From: Gemmatimonadota bacterium
Lineage (GTDB): Bacteria > JAAXHH01
NCBI GenBank assembly: GCA_009838645.1
Contig: VXRC01000012.1
Location: 1-64,000 of the forward strand
Direction of reading: 5' to 3'
DNA: 64,000 nt
This document shows, piece after piece, positions 36,932 to 45,569 of this stretch. Made by a program: the position numbers and the translations under genes. The notes under the pieces were generated by a model. The model worked only from the letters and a program-made list of their open reading frames with translations. It searched no databases and had not been told where the DNA came from. Positions within the stretch are counted from its first letter, which is position 1, and every line of letters begins with the position of its first letter.

Positions 36932-37651
36932 CTAATTGTCAAGTACTTGGTGGTCCACTTCGCCCCGTCTCGCCGACACGCACGCCATCTTCCCCCGTTG
37001 CAGACCACACCTGAAATCGACCAATCCCAGGCTGGAAAGCAGGTACTCGTGCGTCTCAACGGGCAATCTCCGGGGTCGCTCGGGATCGTCTTTCTCGAAA
37101 GGAACCACGAAATCCGCGTTGACCAGGATCCCGCCGGGTGCAAGGAGTTCGTGCGCCTGCCGGTAGATAGCTTCGAGGGCGCCGACGCCGCCGAGGTCGT
37201 GGAGGGTCTGAAGGGTGAAGATCGCGTCGAAGGGGCCGAGCCCTCGGGTCCAGGCGTCGCCCTTCAGGTCAGCTTGAATTATGCGCGCGTCTTGGTAGCC
37301 GGATTCCTCGAGCAGTCCGTCCACGTGTAGGACCAGCGTCGGCTCGATTTCAATCCCCGTGTATAAAATGGTACCGGGCGGCTTCATTCCGGGACCGTCG
37401 GCTAATCCATCAACCACAGCGTGGGCGAGTCCTCCAGCACCAATCCCCAGTTCCAGCAGGCGGATCGTTGCGTGATGATCACTCCCGGGCGATTTCGCCT
37501 GGTGACGTTCCTGTTCGCGCCACTCGCCCCGCCACTCGACAAGCGTCCGCACTACGCAGCCCGCCATCGCCGCCCGCTCGGGCCAGCGCCGATCCAGGTC
37601 CTCCGTCCACGCGTCGATGTAGTCCGGCCCCGTGAAATCCGACAGCGCCAT
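36932..37651 (-). CDS. SAM-dependent methyltransferase, class I
   Basis: 239 residues. LLELGIGAGGLAHAVVDGL is the SAM-binding motif I, TGIEIEPTLV motif II, PFDAIFTLQTLHDLGG motif IV and LLAPGGILVNADFV motif VI. It fits small-molecule methyltransferases of the Methyltransf_11/25 type. Substrate unknown. Confidence 0.85.
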   Translation of the reverse strand: MALSDFTGPDYIDAWTEDLDRRWPERAAMAGCVVRTLVEWRGEWREQERHQAKSPGSDHHATIRLLELGIGAGGLAHAVVDGLADGPGMKPPGTILYTGIEIEPTLVLHVDGLLEESGYQDARIIQADLKGDAWTRGLGPFDAIFTLQTLHDLGGVGALEAIYRQAHELLAPGGILVNADFVVPFEKDDPERPRRLPVETHEYLLSSLGLVDFRCGLQRGKMACVSARRGEVDHQVLDN

Positions 37652-37689
37652 GAGAGTGATTCCTTAGACGTTTCCTGGCGGCCAGGTCG

Positions 37690-37789
37690 GTCCGCGTCGG
37701 CTTGCGCGCGAGGCCCGCTTAGTGATCGATCAGCGACTGCTTCCGCCGCGCCACGCTTTTCGATTAGTCCGTCCGCGTCGGCTTGCGCG
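37690..37789. repeat. Two 19-bp copies 81 bp apart at the 3' end of a minus-strand gene
   Basis: gtccgcgtcggcttgcgcg occurs at 37690-37708 and again at 37771-37789. The second copy encodes the last codons of the 37764-39116 gene; the first lies beyond its stop codon. The offset, 81 bp, is a multiple of three. This looks like the remains of a 3'-end duplication. Confidence 0.8.
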
Positions 37790-39116
37790 TGTGACTGAAG
37801 GAATCGAGCCGGGGGGTATCGGGCGGCCAATATACCGCTTCGTTGGACTCCTGCCAGGGGTTGCCGCACATGTTGGTGAGGATGTGCCACTCGGCCGCGC
37901 CGATATCCGGATCGGGATGGAAGAGGAACCGCTTCAGCCCGGCTTCCCTTGAGGCGTTCAGGATACCGGCCAGGTCCCGGGCCGGCATGGCGTCGCCCGC
38001 GTGCGGCGCGCGGCCCGTGGAGACCCAGCAGATGCACTTGTCCGTATCGCCGATGGCCTCCAGGGCGCGGCGGGTCTCCCCGTACACGATGGTGGAGAAG
38101 AACTCATCGGGAAACCCCATTTCCATGTCCATCAGGGTGCGCACGCCCGGCAGGTCGATGCCGAAGAGCAGTTTCACCACGTCGAAGGCGTCTTCCTCGG
38201 TAAGCGACGGGTTCCATTTCCCCAGCCGCTGCACCCAGCGGGAGACCGTCCCGTACATGCCGTCGAAGCCCCGGTGCCAGTAGTAGTGCTTGGGGAAGAT
38301 GAAGTCGAACCAGGACGCCATGGCGTGGTAGTCCTGGCAGGTCAGCGAGGAGAAGGCCGCCGTGCGGGGAATGCCGCCGAGTTCCACCCTGCGGTTGAGC
38401 TTGCCGACCTGTTCGGCTATGGCGGCCATGTGTCCCAGGGCCGTTTCCCGGCGGGCGCGGAGCCAGTACAGGGCGTCCTCGTTGATGTCGAAGAGCTGCA
38501 TGCCGGCGAGCATGCCGCCCGGCGCGCGGTACCGCACCTCGGCCGGTGTGAGTTGGTGGAACCGGTCCCACAGGTGCTCGATGCCGCGCTGCAAACGGTC
38601 CATGTCGTACCCCAGGGCGGCGAAGCGCGTGTCCTCGCCGGGACGTATCTCGAAGAGCTCTCCCCCGTGGTGGAAGGCCAGCTCGTAGTGTTGCTCCCCC
38701 GGTCCGTCGATGAGGAACCCGTGGGCCTGGGGCAGGGCGTTCATGGCGTCCTGGACCGTCGCGGCGTGGCCGATCACGCCGTATGGGTCTTCCTCCACGG
38801 GACGCTGTCCCCCGCCCAGGCCCGCGCCGAAGGTGATGATGTGCCAGCCCCTTTCCCTGGCGTCGTCGAGCATGGCGGCGAAAAGGCGTTCCTTTTCGGG
38901 ATCGCGCGTTCCCTCCGCGGGCGGATCGACACCGAAGGAACGGTACACGGCGGGATCGCTCTCTAAAACAGGCATCCTCGTGCCGTCGTCCCGTTCGAAG
39001 TGGAGATAGCCCACCACGATGCCGGTGACGCCCCCGTCCTGCCACGCGTCGAAGATCCGCTTGTAGTCGGAGATGTACCGATCGAGGGGGTTGTGGACGA
39101 AGATCCAGGCTTCCAT
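37764..39116 (-). CDS. Conserved hypothetical protein, probable TIM-barrel enzyme
   Basis: 450 residues. I do not recognise a named family. MEAWIFVHNPLDRYISDYKR at the start, WFDFIFPKHYYWHRGFDGMY and LKRFLFHPDPDIGAAEWHIL later look like strands of a TIM barrel with an acidic pocket, as in glycoside-hydrolase-like proteins. No signal peptide. ATG 39116 follows AAAGGAG. It lies 12 bases after the next gene upstream, so both are one operon. Confidence 0.55.
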   Translation of the reverse strand: MEAWIFVHNPLDRYISDYKRIFDAWQDGGVTGIVVGYLHFERDDGTRMPVLESDPAVYRSFGVDPPAEGTRDPEKERLFAAMLDDARERGWHIITFGAGLGGGQRPVEEDPYGVIGHAATVQDAMNALPQAHGFLIDGPGEQHYELAFHHGGELFEIRPGEDTRFAALGYDMDRLQRGIEHLWDRFHQLTPAEVRYRAPGGMLAGMQLFDINEDALYWLRARRETALGHMAAIAEQVGKLNRRVELGGIPRTAAFSSLTCQDYHAMASWFDFIFPKHYYWHRGFDGMYGTVSRWVQRLGKWNPSLTEEDAFDVVKLLFGIDLPGVRTLMDMEMGFPDEFFSTIVYGETRRALEAIGDTDKCICWVSTGRAPHAGDAMPARDLAGILNASREAGLKRFLFHPDPDIGAAEWHILTNMCGNPWQESNEAVYWPPDTPRLDSFSHTRKPTRTD

Positions 39117-39128
39117 TTCGTTCTCCTT

Positions 39129-40238
39129 TTACGAGGTCAAAAGCCGGCACAGATGGGGGATGAACAGCCGGTTGTCGGCCGCGACATAGATCAGCTCGCC
39201 CCCCATGCGGCTGAAACTCTTGCCCATGCGGTTGTAGTAGGCCGGGTCGTCCATGGGCGGCTCCCCGGCGTTCCAGTCCCAGTTCTCCGCCGTGAGGTCG
39301 TTCACCGCGATGAGGGGCCGCACGGGTCCGAGCCCGTCCTGCCGCCGCAGGTTGTTGGCGATCGAGACGGACTTTTCGAAGACCTGGGGCGCCATGATCG
39401 AGGAGCCGACGGACAGGAACACGCCGCCGTCGATGCGGGAGACGCCCTCGGCGAAGATCTGGAAATCGATCATCCCGCCCCGACCGTAGGCGGCGCCGCC
39501 GGCCAGGGGATGGGTATAGACGATGTCGTACCCGATACCGGGATGCACGGTGAGCGGCACGCCCAGACGACAGGCATTCCCGGTCAGTGAATGTTGCTTG
39601 TAGGGATGTTCGACGGCGTGGCGGCCCGGTGCGATTCCGTGGCGCACGATCGTCTGCAGGAGGTCGGCGCGGGCGGGCATGGCCTCGTCGTCTGCGGGAT
39701 CGGCGGACCAGTCCGCGAGGGCCTGCCGAAGTTCGGCCGGGTCGGGAATGCGGTACCCGTCCTCCACGATCATCCGCCCCACCGACTCCCCGTAACCCAG
39801 GCCGTCCGCCGTGCCGGCCAGTACCGCCAGCGCCGTATGCCGGCCGGTCTCGTCCCACGTGCCGAAACGTCCCCGGGCGACATGGCCGCGCACGTCCTCC
39901 TCGGACCTTCCGTGGAAGGCGTATTCCCAGTCGTGGATCACGCCCGCGCCGTTGGTGGCCAGGTGGGTGATCCAGCCCGCTTCCATCATGCGCGTGACCA
40001 CGGGACCAAGCCCGTTCTTCACGAGGTGCGCGCCGTAGGCCAGCATGACGGAAGCGCCCCTGGAACGGGCTGCGCGCATGCGGCCCGCTATCGTCTGGAT
40101 CTGGCCTGCCTGGCGGGATGTAGCCGGGGGCAGCGGACTATCGGGATCGACGCGTATGTCGTCGATATGATGCTTGCTTTCCCGGTCCGCCAGCGGTTCA
40201 ACATGCACCCTGCGGCCATCGATGCGCGGGTAGCCCAT
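39129..40238 (-). CDS. Deoxyhypusine synthase-like protein (tentative)
   Basis: 369 residues of a poorly characterised family. VMLAYGAHLVKNGLGPVV, ITHLATNGAGVIHDWEYA and GVFLSVGSSIMAPQVFEKS are reminiscent of the NAD-binding domain of deoxyhypusine/homospermidine synthases (GANxxHD, acidic residue after it). That is only a pattern-level similarity, so the reaction is not assigned. It is translated just before the TIM-barrel gene (12-base gap), suggesting a shared pathway. No clear ribosome site stands before ATG 40238. Confidence 0.4.
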   Translation of the reverse strand: MGYPRIDGRRVHVEPLADRESKHHIDDIRVDPDSPLPPATSRQAGQIQTIAGRMRAARSRGASVMLAYGAHLVKNGLGPVVTRMMEAGWITHLATNGAGVIHDWEYAFHGRSEEDVRGHVARGRFGTWDETGRHTALAVLAGTADGLGYGESVGRMIVEDGYRIPDPAELRQALADWSADPADDEAMPARADLLQTIVRHGIAPGRHAVEHPYKQHSLTGNACRLGVPLTVHPGIGYDIVYTHPLAGGAAYGRGGMIDFQIFAEGVSRIDGGVFLSVGSSIMAPQVFEKSVSIANNLRRQDGLGPVRPLIAVNDLTAENWDWNAGEPPMDDPAYYNRMGKSFSRMGGELIYVAADNRLFIPHLCRLLTS

Positions 40239-40332
40239 GGGCGTCCGTTCCGGAGGTGTGATGCATGGAGGAGAGGATCGATCGCCTGCCTGAAGGCTAA
40301 TATACGTCCGGGCCCGGTCACGCCAACTTTTT

Positions 40333-40809
40333 TCAGATACCGATTTCGACGCCCTTGACCGACACGCCCTGGCGGGTGATCTCGAGGTCGACCCGGCACG
40401 CTTCCGTGTCGATGAGGAGCCGGTAGGCGCCCGGCGTACCCGGGGCGAAGGAAACGGTGTCGAGGACCTGGCCCTTTAGGGCGGCCAGGGCCTCGTTGGT
40501 CTCCGCGACGGCCTGCTTGACGGCCGCTCCCCGAGGCGTGCCGTTGAACAGCCGGAGGAACCGCTTCTCGGCTACGGCGCTCTGGCGCCGACGCACGCGG
40601 CCGGACTGCAGGGTGAGTTCGAGGATGTTCTCGAGGCTGGGGACGTTTTCCGGGGAAACCTGTCCCGTTTCGATGTCCCGCCGCAGGGCGAGGTAGGGGA
40701 TCCTGGCATCCTCGTCCGGCAGGGACGCGGTGAATCCGTCCAGCTCTTCCAGCAGCAGTTCCCGGTCCTGTTCGTCCAATCTCGGGACGCCGCCGTCACG
40801 TCCGGGCAT
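40333..40809 (-). CDS. Hypothetical protein at the end of the sulfite reductase operon
   Basis: 158 residues, unknown family. The N-terminal half is helical and acidic (DEQDRELLLEELDGF, DARIPYLALRRDIETG); the C-terminal half has strands (YRLLIDTEACRVDLEITR). ATG 40809 overlaps the small upstream gene by 14 bases. Operon position behind sir-cysH suggests a role in sulfur reduction or its control. Confidence 0.6.
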   Translation of the reverse strand: MPGRDGGVPRLDEQDRELLLEELDGFTASLPDEDARIPYLALRRDIETGQVSPENVPSLENILELTLQSGRVRRRQSAVAEKRFLRLFNGTPRGAAVKQAVAETNEALAALKGQVLDTVSFAPGTPGAYRLLIDTEACRVDLEITRQGVSVKGVEIGI

Positions 40810-41011
40810 TGCTGTCCCCTTCGACCGATCCGCCGCACACCACGGATCGCGTGCACCGTCCATCCCGTTCCACGGGTCGCGGTGACGCCAAGGTGTCGCT
40901 TGCGGAAAACCCCGTGGCCAGGAAGGATTCCTCGGCCCCGCCGAGCCGCCAGGCGGATTCACGGACGATCCTGCGCAACAGGCGCAGGTAGAGGATGGCC
41001 GCACCACTCAT
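40796..41011 (-). CDS. Small hypothetical protein between cysH and a 158-residue gene
   Basis: 71 residues starting MSGAAILYLRLLRRIVRES. The N-terminus is an amphipathic or membrane-associating helix; the rest is polar with two cysteines in RCTRSVVCGG. Its ATG overlaps the cysH stop by 4 bases (ATGA), and its end overlaps the next gene by 14 bases, so it is clearly part of the operon. No family recognised. Confidence 0.6.
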   Translation of the reverse strand: MSGAAILYLRLLRRIVRESAWRLGGAEESFLATGFSASDTLASPRPVERDGRCTRSVVCGGSVEGDSNART

Positions 41012-41844
41012 TTTTCCGCCTCCTCGGCCACCAGCGCTTCCATCTCGTGCTCGAAACCGCCGGTCTCCACTGGGCAGTGCATGCCGCATTCCTTGGGCGC
41101 GTTCTTTTCCCACCACCAGCGTCCCGCGCGCGAATCTTCGCCGGGCTTCGTGACCCGCGTGCACGGCATGCAGCCGATGCTGGTATAGCCCTGCTCGTAG
41201 AGGGGATGTTTCGGGACGTCATAGAGCTCGATGTAGTCCCAGACCTCTTCCTGGGTCCAGTCCGCCAGGGGGCTGATCTTCGCCAGTCCGCCGTGGTCGT
41301 GATCGATCTCGATCTTGCGGATGTTCGCCCGGCTGGCCCACTGGTCGCGCCGCAGCCCGGTGAACCATCCGTCCAGGCCCTCCAGGGCGCGCCGGATCGG
41401 TTCGACCTTGCGCACGTTGCAGCACTTGAAACGCGATTCCACGGACTTGTAGAACAGGTTCACGCCGTGGGCGCCCACCATGTTCTCCACCTGGAGCAGG
41501 TCGGGGAAATACACCTGGATGTCGATGTCGTAGTGGTCCCGGACCTGGTCGATGAAGTCGTAGGTCTCCTGGTGCAGCCGGCCCGTGTCCACCGTGAACA
41601 CGTGGATGTTCGGATCGATCTGCCAGGCCATGTCCAGCAGGACCATCCCCTCCGCCTGAAAGCTCGTACACAGTCCGGCGCGCCGGCCCCAGCGGTCCAG
41701 GGCCCATTCGATCACGGTCTCGGGGGATTCCCCGTCGAACTCGATGGCCAGTTGTCCGGCTTCGAACTCGTCCAGGAAGTCGCGGCCGGGGTGGTCGATG
41801 TGTTCCAGGTGGTCCGGGCGGTCCGGGCGGTCCATGGTGCTCAT
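41008..41844 (-). CDS. cysH: Adenylyl-/phosphoadenylyl-sulfate reductase
   Basis: 278 residues. Reduces activated sulfate (APS or PAPS) to sulfite with thioredoxin. SFQAEGMVLLDMAW is the P-loop-like site, FTVDTGRLHQETY follows, and the cysteine pairs KCCNVRKVEP and IGCMPCTR mark the [4Fe-4S] type that usually prefers APS. Unlike most members, a long N-terminus rich in Asp/Arg/Pro (MDRPDRPDHLEH) arises from a short DNA repeat. ATG 41844 overlaps the sir stop by 4 bases, so translation is coupled. Confidence 0.93.
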   Translation of the reverse strand: MSTMDRPDRPDHLEHIDHPGRDFLDEFEAGQLAIEFDGESPETVIEWALDRWGRRAGLCTSFQAEGMVLLDMAWQIDPNIHVFTVDTGRLHQETYDFIDQVRDHYDIDIQVYFPDLLQVENMVGAHGVNLFYKSVESRFKCCNVRKVEPIRRALEGLDGWFTGLRRDQWASRANIRKIEIDHDHGGLAKISPLADWTQEEVWDYIELYDVPKHPLYEQGYTSIGCMPCTRVTKPGEDSRAGRWWWEKNAPKECGMHCPVETGGFEHEMEALVAEEAEK

Positions 41845-43496
41845 TCCTCTCCTGTGGCAATCGCGGCGAGTTCGATTCCGGCGGCTATCGCGGTCAACTC
41901 GTCGTCGCTGTGGCGGTGAAAGAACTTCTGTATGGTCTCGTCGTCCGTTTTCTGGTCCAGGTAAGCGCCGAACAGCCGTTCGGTATAGACATGGACGGAC
42001 TCCGCGGGCACGCGCCGAAGCACGGGCTGGCCGATGGCGGCCTGTCCGCTCAGGCCGCCGCGGAGGAACAGGTCGTATCCCCGCAGCCGCTCGCCGCCCT
42101 CGCCCCGCTCGCGGAGCGTCGTGGCCTGAAACCCGATATCGCCGATCCAGTGGTGGGCGCACGCGTGGGGACAGCCGTCCAGGTTCAGCCGCAGGCCCTT
42201 CGCCCGGTCGCCGAAGACACGCTCCATGTGTTCCACGATCTCCGCCATCTTGGTCTTGGTCTCCCCGACCGAATAGTTGCAGAAGGGCTCGCCCGTGCAC
42301 GCGATGCTGGTTCCCCGCAGGTCGTTGACCTCCATGGGAAAGCCGATGCCGGCCACCGCGCCGGTAACGGATTCCAGCCGGTCTCGGGGAATGTCCGTGA
42401 GGATGACGTTCTGGCGGCGGGTCAGCCGGAATTCACCCCCGTATTCGTCGGCCAGGTCGGCCAGCTGGATCATCTGCGTGCCGGTGCAAAGTCCCAGGAA
42501 CACGGGAAAACCGGCGTAGTACAGTCCTTCCTGCACCTGTTCGTGTATGCCCGTGTGGTCGTGCTCCACCTCGGGCGGCGCGGGTGCCTCGCCATCGTCC
42601 AGACGGTATCCCAGGCGGGCTTCCACGCGCTCGCGGTAGGTTTCGACGCCCAGGTCGTCGACCATGAATTTCATCCGGGCCTTCACGCGGGACATGCGGT
42701 ACTTGAGGTCTTCCTTCCACACATCGATGATGGCGCGAAGGACCGGGATTACGTCGTCCACAGGCACGAAAACGCCCAGGTCGCTCGACAGCCGCGGCCA
42801 GGTGGACAGGCCGCCGCCGATCCGGATTGCGAACCCGGGGCGGCCCTCCCGGACGAGGCCCATCAGGCTGATGCAGTTGATCTCCGGCGCGTTGCACTGG
42901 TGGGAGCAGCAGGAGATGGTGATCTTGTGCTTCCGTGGCAGGTCGCAGTAATCGGGGTTCCCGTAGAAGAAATCGGCGACTGCCTCGATGACCGGACGGG
43001 CGTTGAAGAGTTCGTCGGCGGCCAGACCCGCCACGGGGCAGCCCGTGATGTTGCGCACAGTGTCGCCGCATCCGCCGCTCGTGGACAGCCCCGCGTCATT
43101 CAGCGTTTCGAAGATCCGGGGCAGGTCGTTCAGTTTCATGCCGTGGAGCTGGATGTTCTGGCGCGTGGTCAGCTCGCCGTAGTCGCCGCCGAAGTCCTGG
43201 GAGACCCGGCCGATGGTGCGCAGCTTGTGTGGCGTGAGCCGTCCGCCCGGCAGCTTGACCCGCATCATGAAGTGGCCCACCTTGGGCTTGTCGTGATACA
43301 GCCCGTACCACTGCAGGCGCACCACGTCCTCCTCCGATATCTCCTCGTAGCCCCGGTCGATCAGTTCCGGCAGGTCGTTGATGACCTCCATGGGCGCCTT
43401 TTCGTGCTTGAGCCGTTCCACGTAGTTGCGCTTCCGGACCAGGTCCCAGGTGGGTTCCGGTTGTTCGCGCCGAGGTCTGCGGACCGCTTTTGCCAT
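41841..43496 (-). CDS. Ferredoxin-type sulfite/nitrite reductase
   Basis: 551 residues. The siroheme/[4Fe-4S] cysteines are visible in IACTGEPFCNYSVGETK and DGCPHACAHHWIGD. An earlier duplicated half has TTRQNIQLHGMKLND and NITGCPVAG. With cysH directly behind it, reduction of sulfite to sulfide for cysteine synthesis is the best reading, although the NirA/Sir families cannot be told apart with certainty. First gene of a four-gene operon. Confidence 0.92.
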   Translation of the reverse strand: MAKAVRRPRREQPEPTWDLVRKRNYVERLKHEKAPMEVINDLPELIDRGYEEISEEDVVRLQWYGLYHDKPKVGHFMMRVKLPGGRLTPHKLRTIGRVSQDFGGDYGELTTRQNIQLHGMKLNDLPRIFETLNDAGLSTSGGCGDTVRNITGCPVAGLAADELFNARPVIEAVADFFYGNPDYCDLPRKHKITISCCSHQCNAPEINCISLMGLVREGRPGFAIRIGGGLSTWPRLSSDLGVFVPVDDVIPVLRAIIDVWKEDLKYRMSRVKARMKFMVDDLGVETYRERVEARLGYRLDDGEAPAPPEVEHDHTGIHEQVQEGLYYAGFPVFLGLCTGTQMIQLADLADEYGGEFRLTRRQNVILTDIPRDRLESVTGAVAGIGFPMEVNDLRGTSIACTGEPFCNYSVGETKTKMAEIVEHMERVFGDRAKGLRLNLDGCPHACAHHWIGDIGFQATTLRERGEGGERLRGYDLFLRGGLSGQAAIGQPVLRRVPAESVHVYTERLFGAYLDQKTDDETIQKFFHRHSDDELTAIAAGIELAAIATGEE

Positions 43497-43786
43497 TTTG
43501 TTCCCGTTCGAGGTGCGTCTGCCAGGTACGTCTGGCCACGATTTGTTGAAAACGAACTCCCAGTATACCGGGGTCGGAATGGGGCGTCAATAGAAAAAAT
43601 TACAAACTTGATCAAAATGGTAAATATTAGCGATTCGGCATGGCGCTAGTATTTGGTTTACGAGATCCGGGCTGCCAAATCACACTGATACGATTAGAGG
43701 GTCAAAACTACGCTATAGCGGGGCGGGAACTGTCCTGGGCTGAAGGACCTTAAGTAGGGCACACTAGGTGAAAGGAGGGATTATCG

Positions 43787-43954
43787 ATGACCGAATATCT
43801 GAATCATGAAGGCAGGATAAGCCGGCTCGAGGGGATTATCGAGCAGATCGACAAGCGATTGGGAACGATTGAAAGGGTGGGCTTTTCAATTCTTGCGACT
43901 ATCACGGCGCTGTTGGCTGGTGTTGCTACGATTCTGGTTAAACTGTGGTCCTAG
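43787..43954 (+). CDS. Small coiled-coil membrane protein
   Basis: 55 residues. Residues ~8-30 form a charged helix with heptad-like spacing (RISRLEGIIEQIDKRLGTIE), then a hydrophobic segment FSILATITALLAGVATILV, and a short end KLWS. The layout resembles small XhlA/holin-like proteins, but no phage gene is near. AAAGGAGG 8 bases upstream of ATG 43787 is one of the strongest ribosome sites in the window, which is the main reason to accept this short gene. The 290 bases before it hold no other coding signal. Confidence 0.65.
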   Translation: MTEYLNHEGRISRLEGIIEQIDKRLGTIERVGFSILATITALLAGVATILVKLWS

Positions 43955-44028
43955 TGAGTGATGGACCGGAAGGTCGCCGGGACCGGGATCCACGCTTGTT
44001 GCCGAAATCAACGGCCTTCATGCGATCC

Positions 44029-45441
44029 TTAAGACGATCCTTCACCCGATTCCTCATCCGATTCTTCGATCCGTTGCTTTCGCATCCACAGCCAGTAGGC
44101 CGGGATGCCCAACGAGGTGATGGTCAGCCCGATCAGGGTATTTCCGGGGTCGCTGACGACGATGGACACGAAGAAGATCACGCCGATGAGCACGAAGATC
44201 GCGGGCGTGACGGGATACCCGAGCGTGCGGTAAGGCCTGGGCACGTCGGGCCGGGTGCGCCGGAAGATGAACACGCTGAAGGTGGTCGTGATGTAGAAGA
44301 GCCACAGGGAGCCGGTCCGCGCCGCGATGATGGCGCCCCAGTCGCCCAGGAAGATGATATTTAGGATGCCCACAACGGCCAGGAACACGACGGCGTTGGC
44401 CGGCGTTCGGTAGTGCGGGTGGACGCGCGCGACCCATGAGAAGAACATCTTCTCGCGGGCCATGGCGAAGAAGACGCGCGGTCCGGTCAGCATGCCGGCG
44501 TTCACGGTGCCGAAGGTGGAGATCATGGCGGTCGCGGCGATGAAAGCCGCCCCGATCGGTCCGACGAGTGCTTGCATGGTCTCGGATGCGACCCGTTCGC
44601 TCTCGGCGACGCCCGTGTTGGAAAGCACCAGCAGATAAGCGCTGTTCACGAGCAGGTAGACGACGGTGGTGATGGCGAGACCCAGTATGATGGAAAAGGG
44701 CACCCAGCGTCTCGGATTCTTGATCTCCTCCGCCACGTAGGTCGATCCGTCCCAACCGTCGTAGGCGCCGAAGGACGCCATCATGCCGAGGCTGACCAGG
44801 CTGAGGAAACCGATGGTGAGCGTGGAATCGGAAGGCCAGACCGGCTGGAAATTACTCGTGTCGGGCGTGATCCCGAAGGCCAGGGCGACCATGAGGAGCA
44901 ACCCGCCCACCTTGAGAAAGGAAGACAGGTTCTGGACGAGACCACCGAACCGCACGCCCAGGTAATTGATGAAGGCCAGGATGATCAGGGCGATGATCGC
45001 CACGCCCCGCATGGCCCAGTCCGGGTATGGACTGTACTGGCTGACGAAATAACCCAGGTAGGTGGAGAATACGATGGAGATGGCCGCCAGGTCGCAGGGA
45101 CGTATGACCAGGAGCGAGGTCCACCCGAAGAGGAAAGCCCACAGTCGCCCGTAGGCTTCTTTCAGGAATACGTACACGCCGCCTGAACGCGGCATGAGGC
45201 CGCCCAGTTCGGCGAAAGTCACCGCGCCGCAGAAGGCCATGAAGGCGCAGATGACCCAGACCAGGAGGTTCCAGCCGGAAGTACCCACGTATCCGGCCAC
45301 GATGGCGGGTCCCGCGAAGATGCCGGAACCGATGATCCCACCGATAATCACGGTCGTCGCCGTGACCGGTCCCAGGTCCCGCTTGAGTTCGGTCTCTTCC
45401 CCGAAGGAATCGGATCGAGCGTCCCTCTGAGCATCGCTCAT
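44029..45441 (-). CDS. APC-family amino acid permease
   Basis: 470 residues with about 12 membrane segments. VIIGGIIGSGIFAGP is the first-helix substrate motif of APC transporters, and FAELGGLMPRSGGVYVFLKEAYG follows in helix 2-3. Closest in feel to LAT-type exchangers of neutral amino acids. ATG 45441 is preceded by a weak ribosome site. It is convergent with the small membrane protein gene. Confidence 0.9.
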   Translation of the reverse strand: MSDAQRDARSDSFGEETELKRDLGPVTATTVIIGGIIGSGIFAGPAIVAGYVGTSGWNLLVWVICAFMAFCGAVTFAELGGLMPRSGGVYVFLKEAYGRLWAFLFGWTSLLVIRPCDLAAISIVFSTYLGYFVSQYSPYPDWAMRGVAIIALIILAFINYLGVRFGGLVQNLSSFLKVGGLLLMVALAFGITPDTSNFQPVWPSDSTLTIGFLSLVSLGMMASFGAYDGWDGSTYVAEEIKNPRRWVPFSIILGLAITTVVYLLVNSAYLLVLSNTGVAESERVASETMQALVGPIGAAFIAATAMISTFGTVNAGMLTGPRVFFAMAREKMFFSWVARVHPHYRTPANAVVFLAVVGILNIIFLGDWGAIIAARTGSLWLFYITTTFSVFIFRRTRPDVPRPYRTLGYPVTPAIFVLIGVIFFVSIVVSDPGNTLIGLTITSLGIPAYWLWMRKQRIEESDEESGEGSS

Positions 45442-45569
45442 GGCTGCCTCGAACGGGATTTCCCGGATGAATTGTTAAGGGGTGTTGTGCTTAATGTGGT
45501 CTTTTTTTCGGTGCGTGTAAATGATTAATCGCGCGAAACGGCGTTCAGATCATTACGGCGCGCCGGGGT

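Noticed and set aside
38104-39858. A 584-codon minus-strand frame
   Set aside because: It overlaps two better genes in another frame of the same strand and has an Arg/Gly/Pro-rich shadow composition.
41910-43649. A 579-codon plus-strand frame across the sulfite reductase gene
   Set aside because: It is the antisense of a clearly recognised reductase and has no family motif of its own.
43787-43954. Prophage remnant based on the holin-like small protein
   Set aside because: No integrase, capsid or lysis gene is present in the area.
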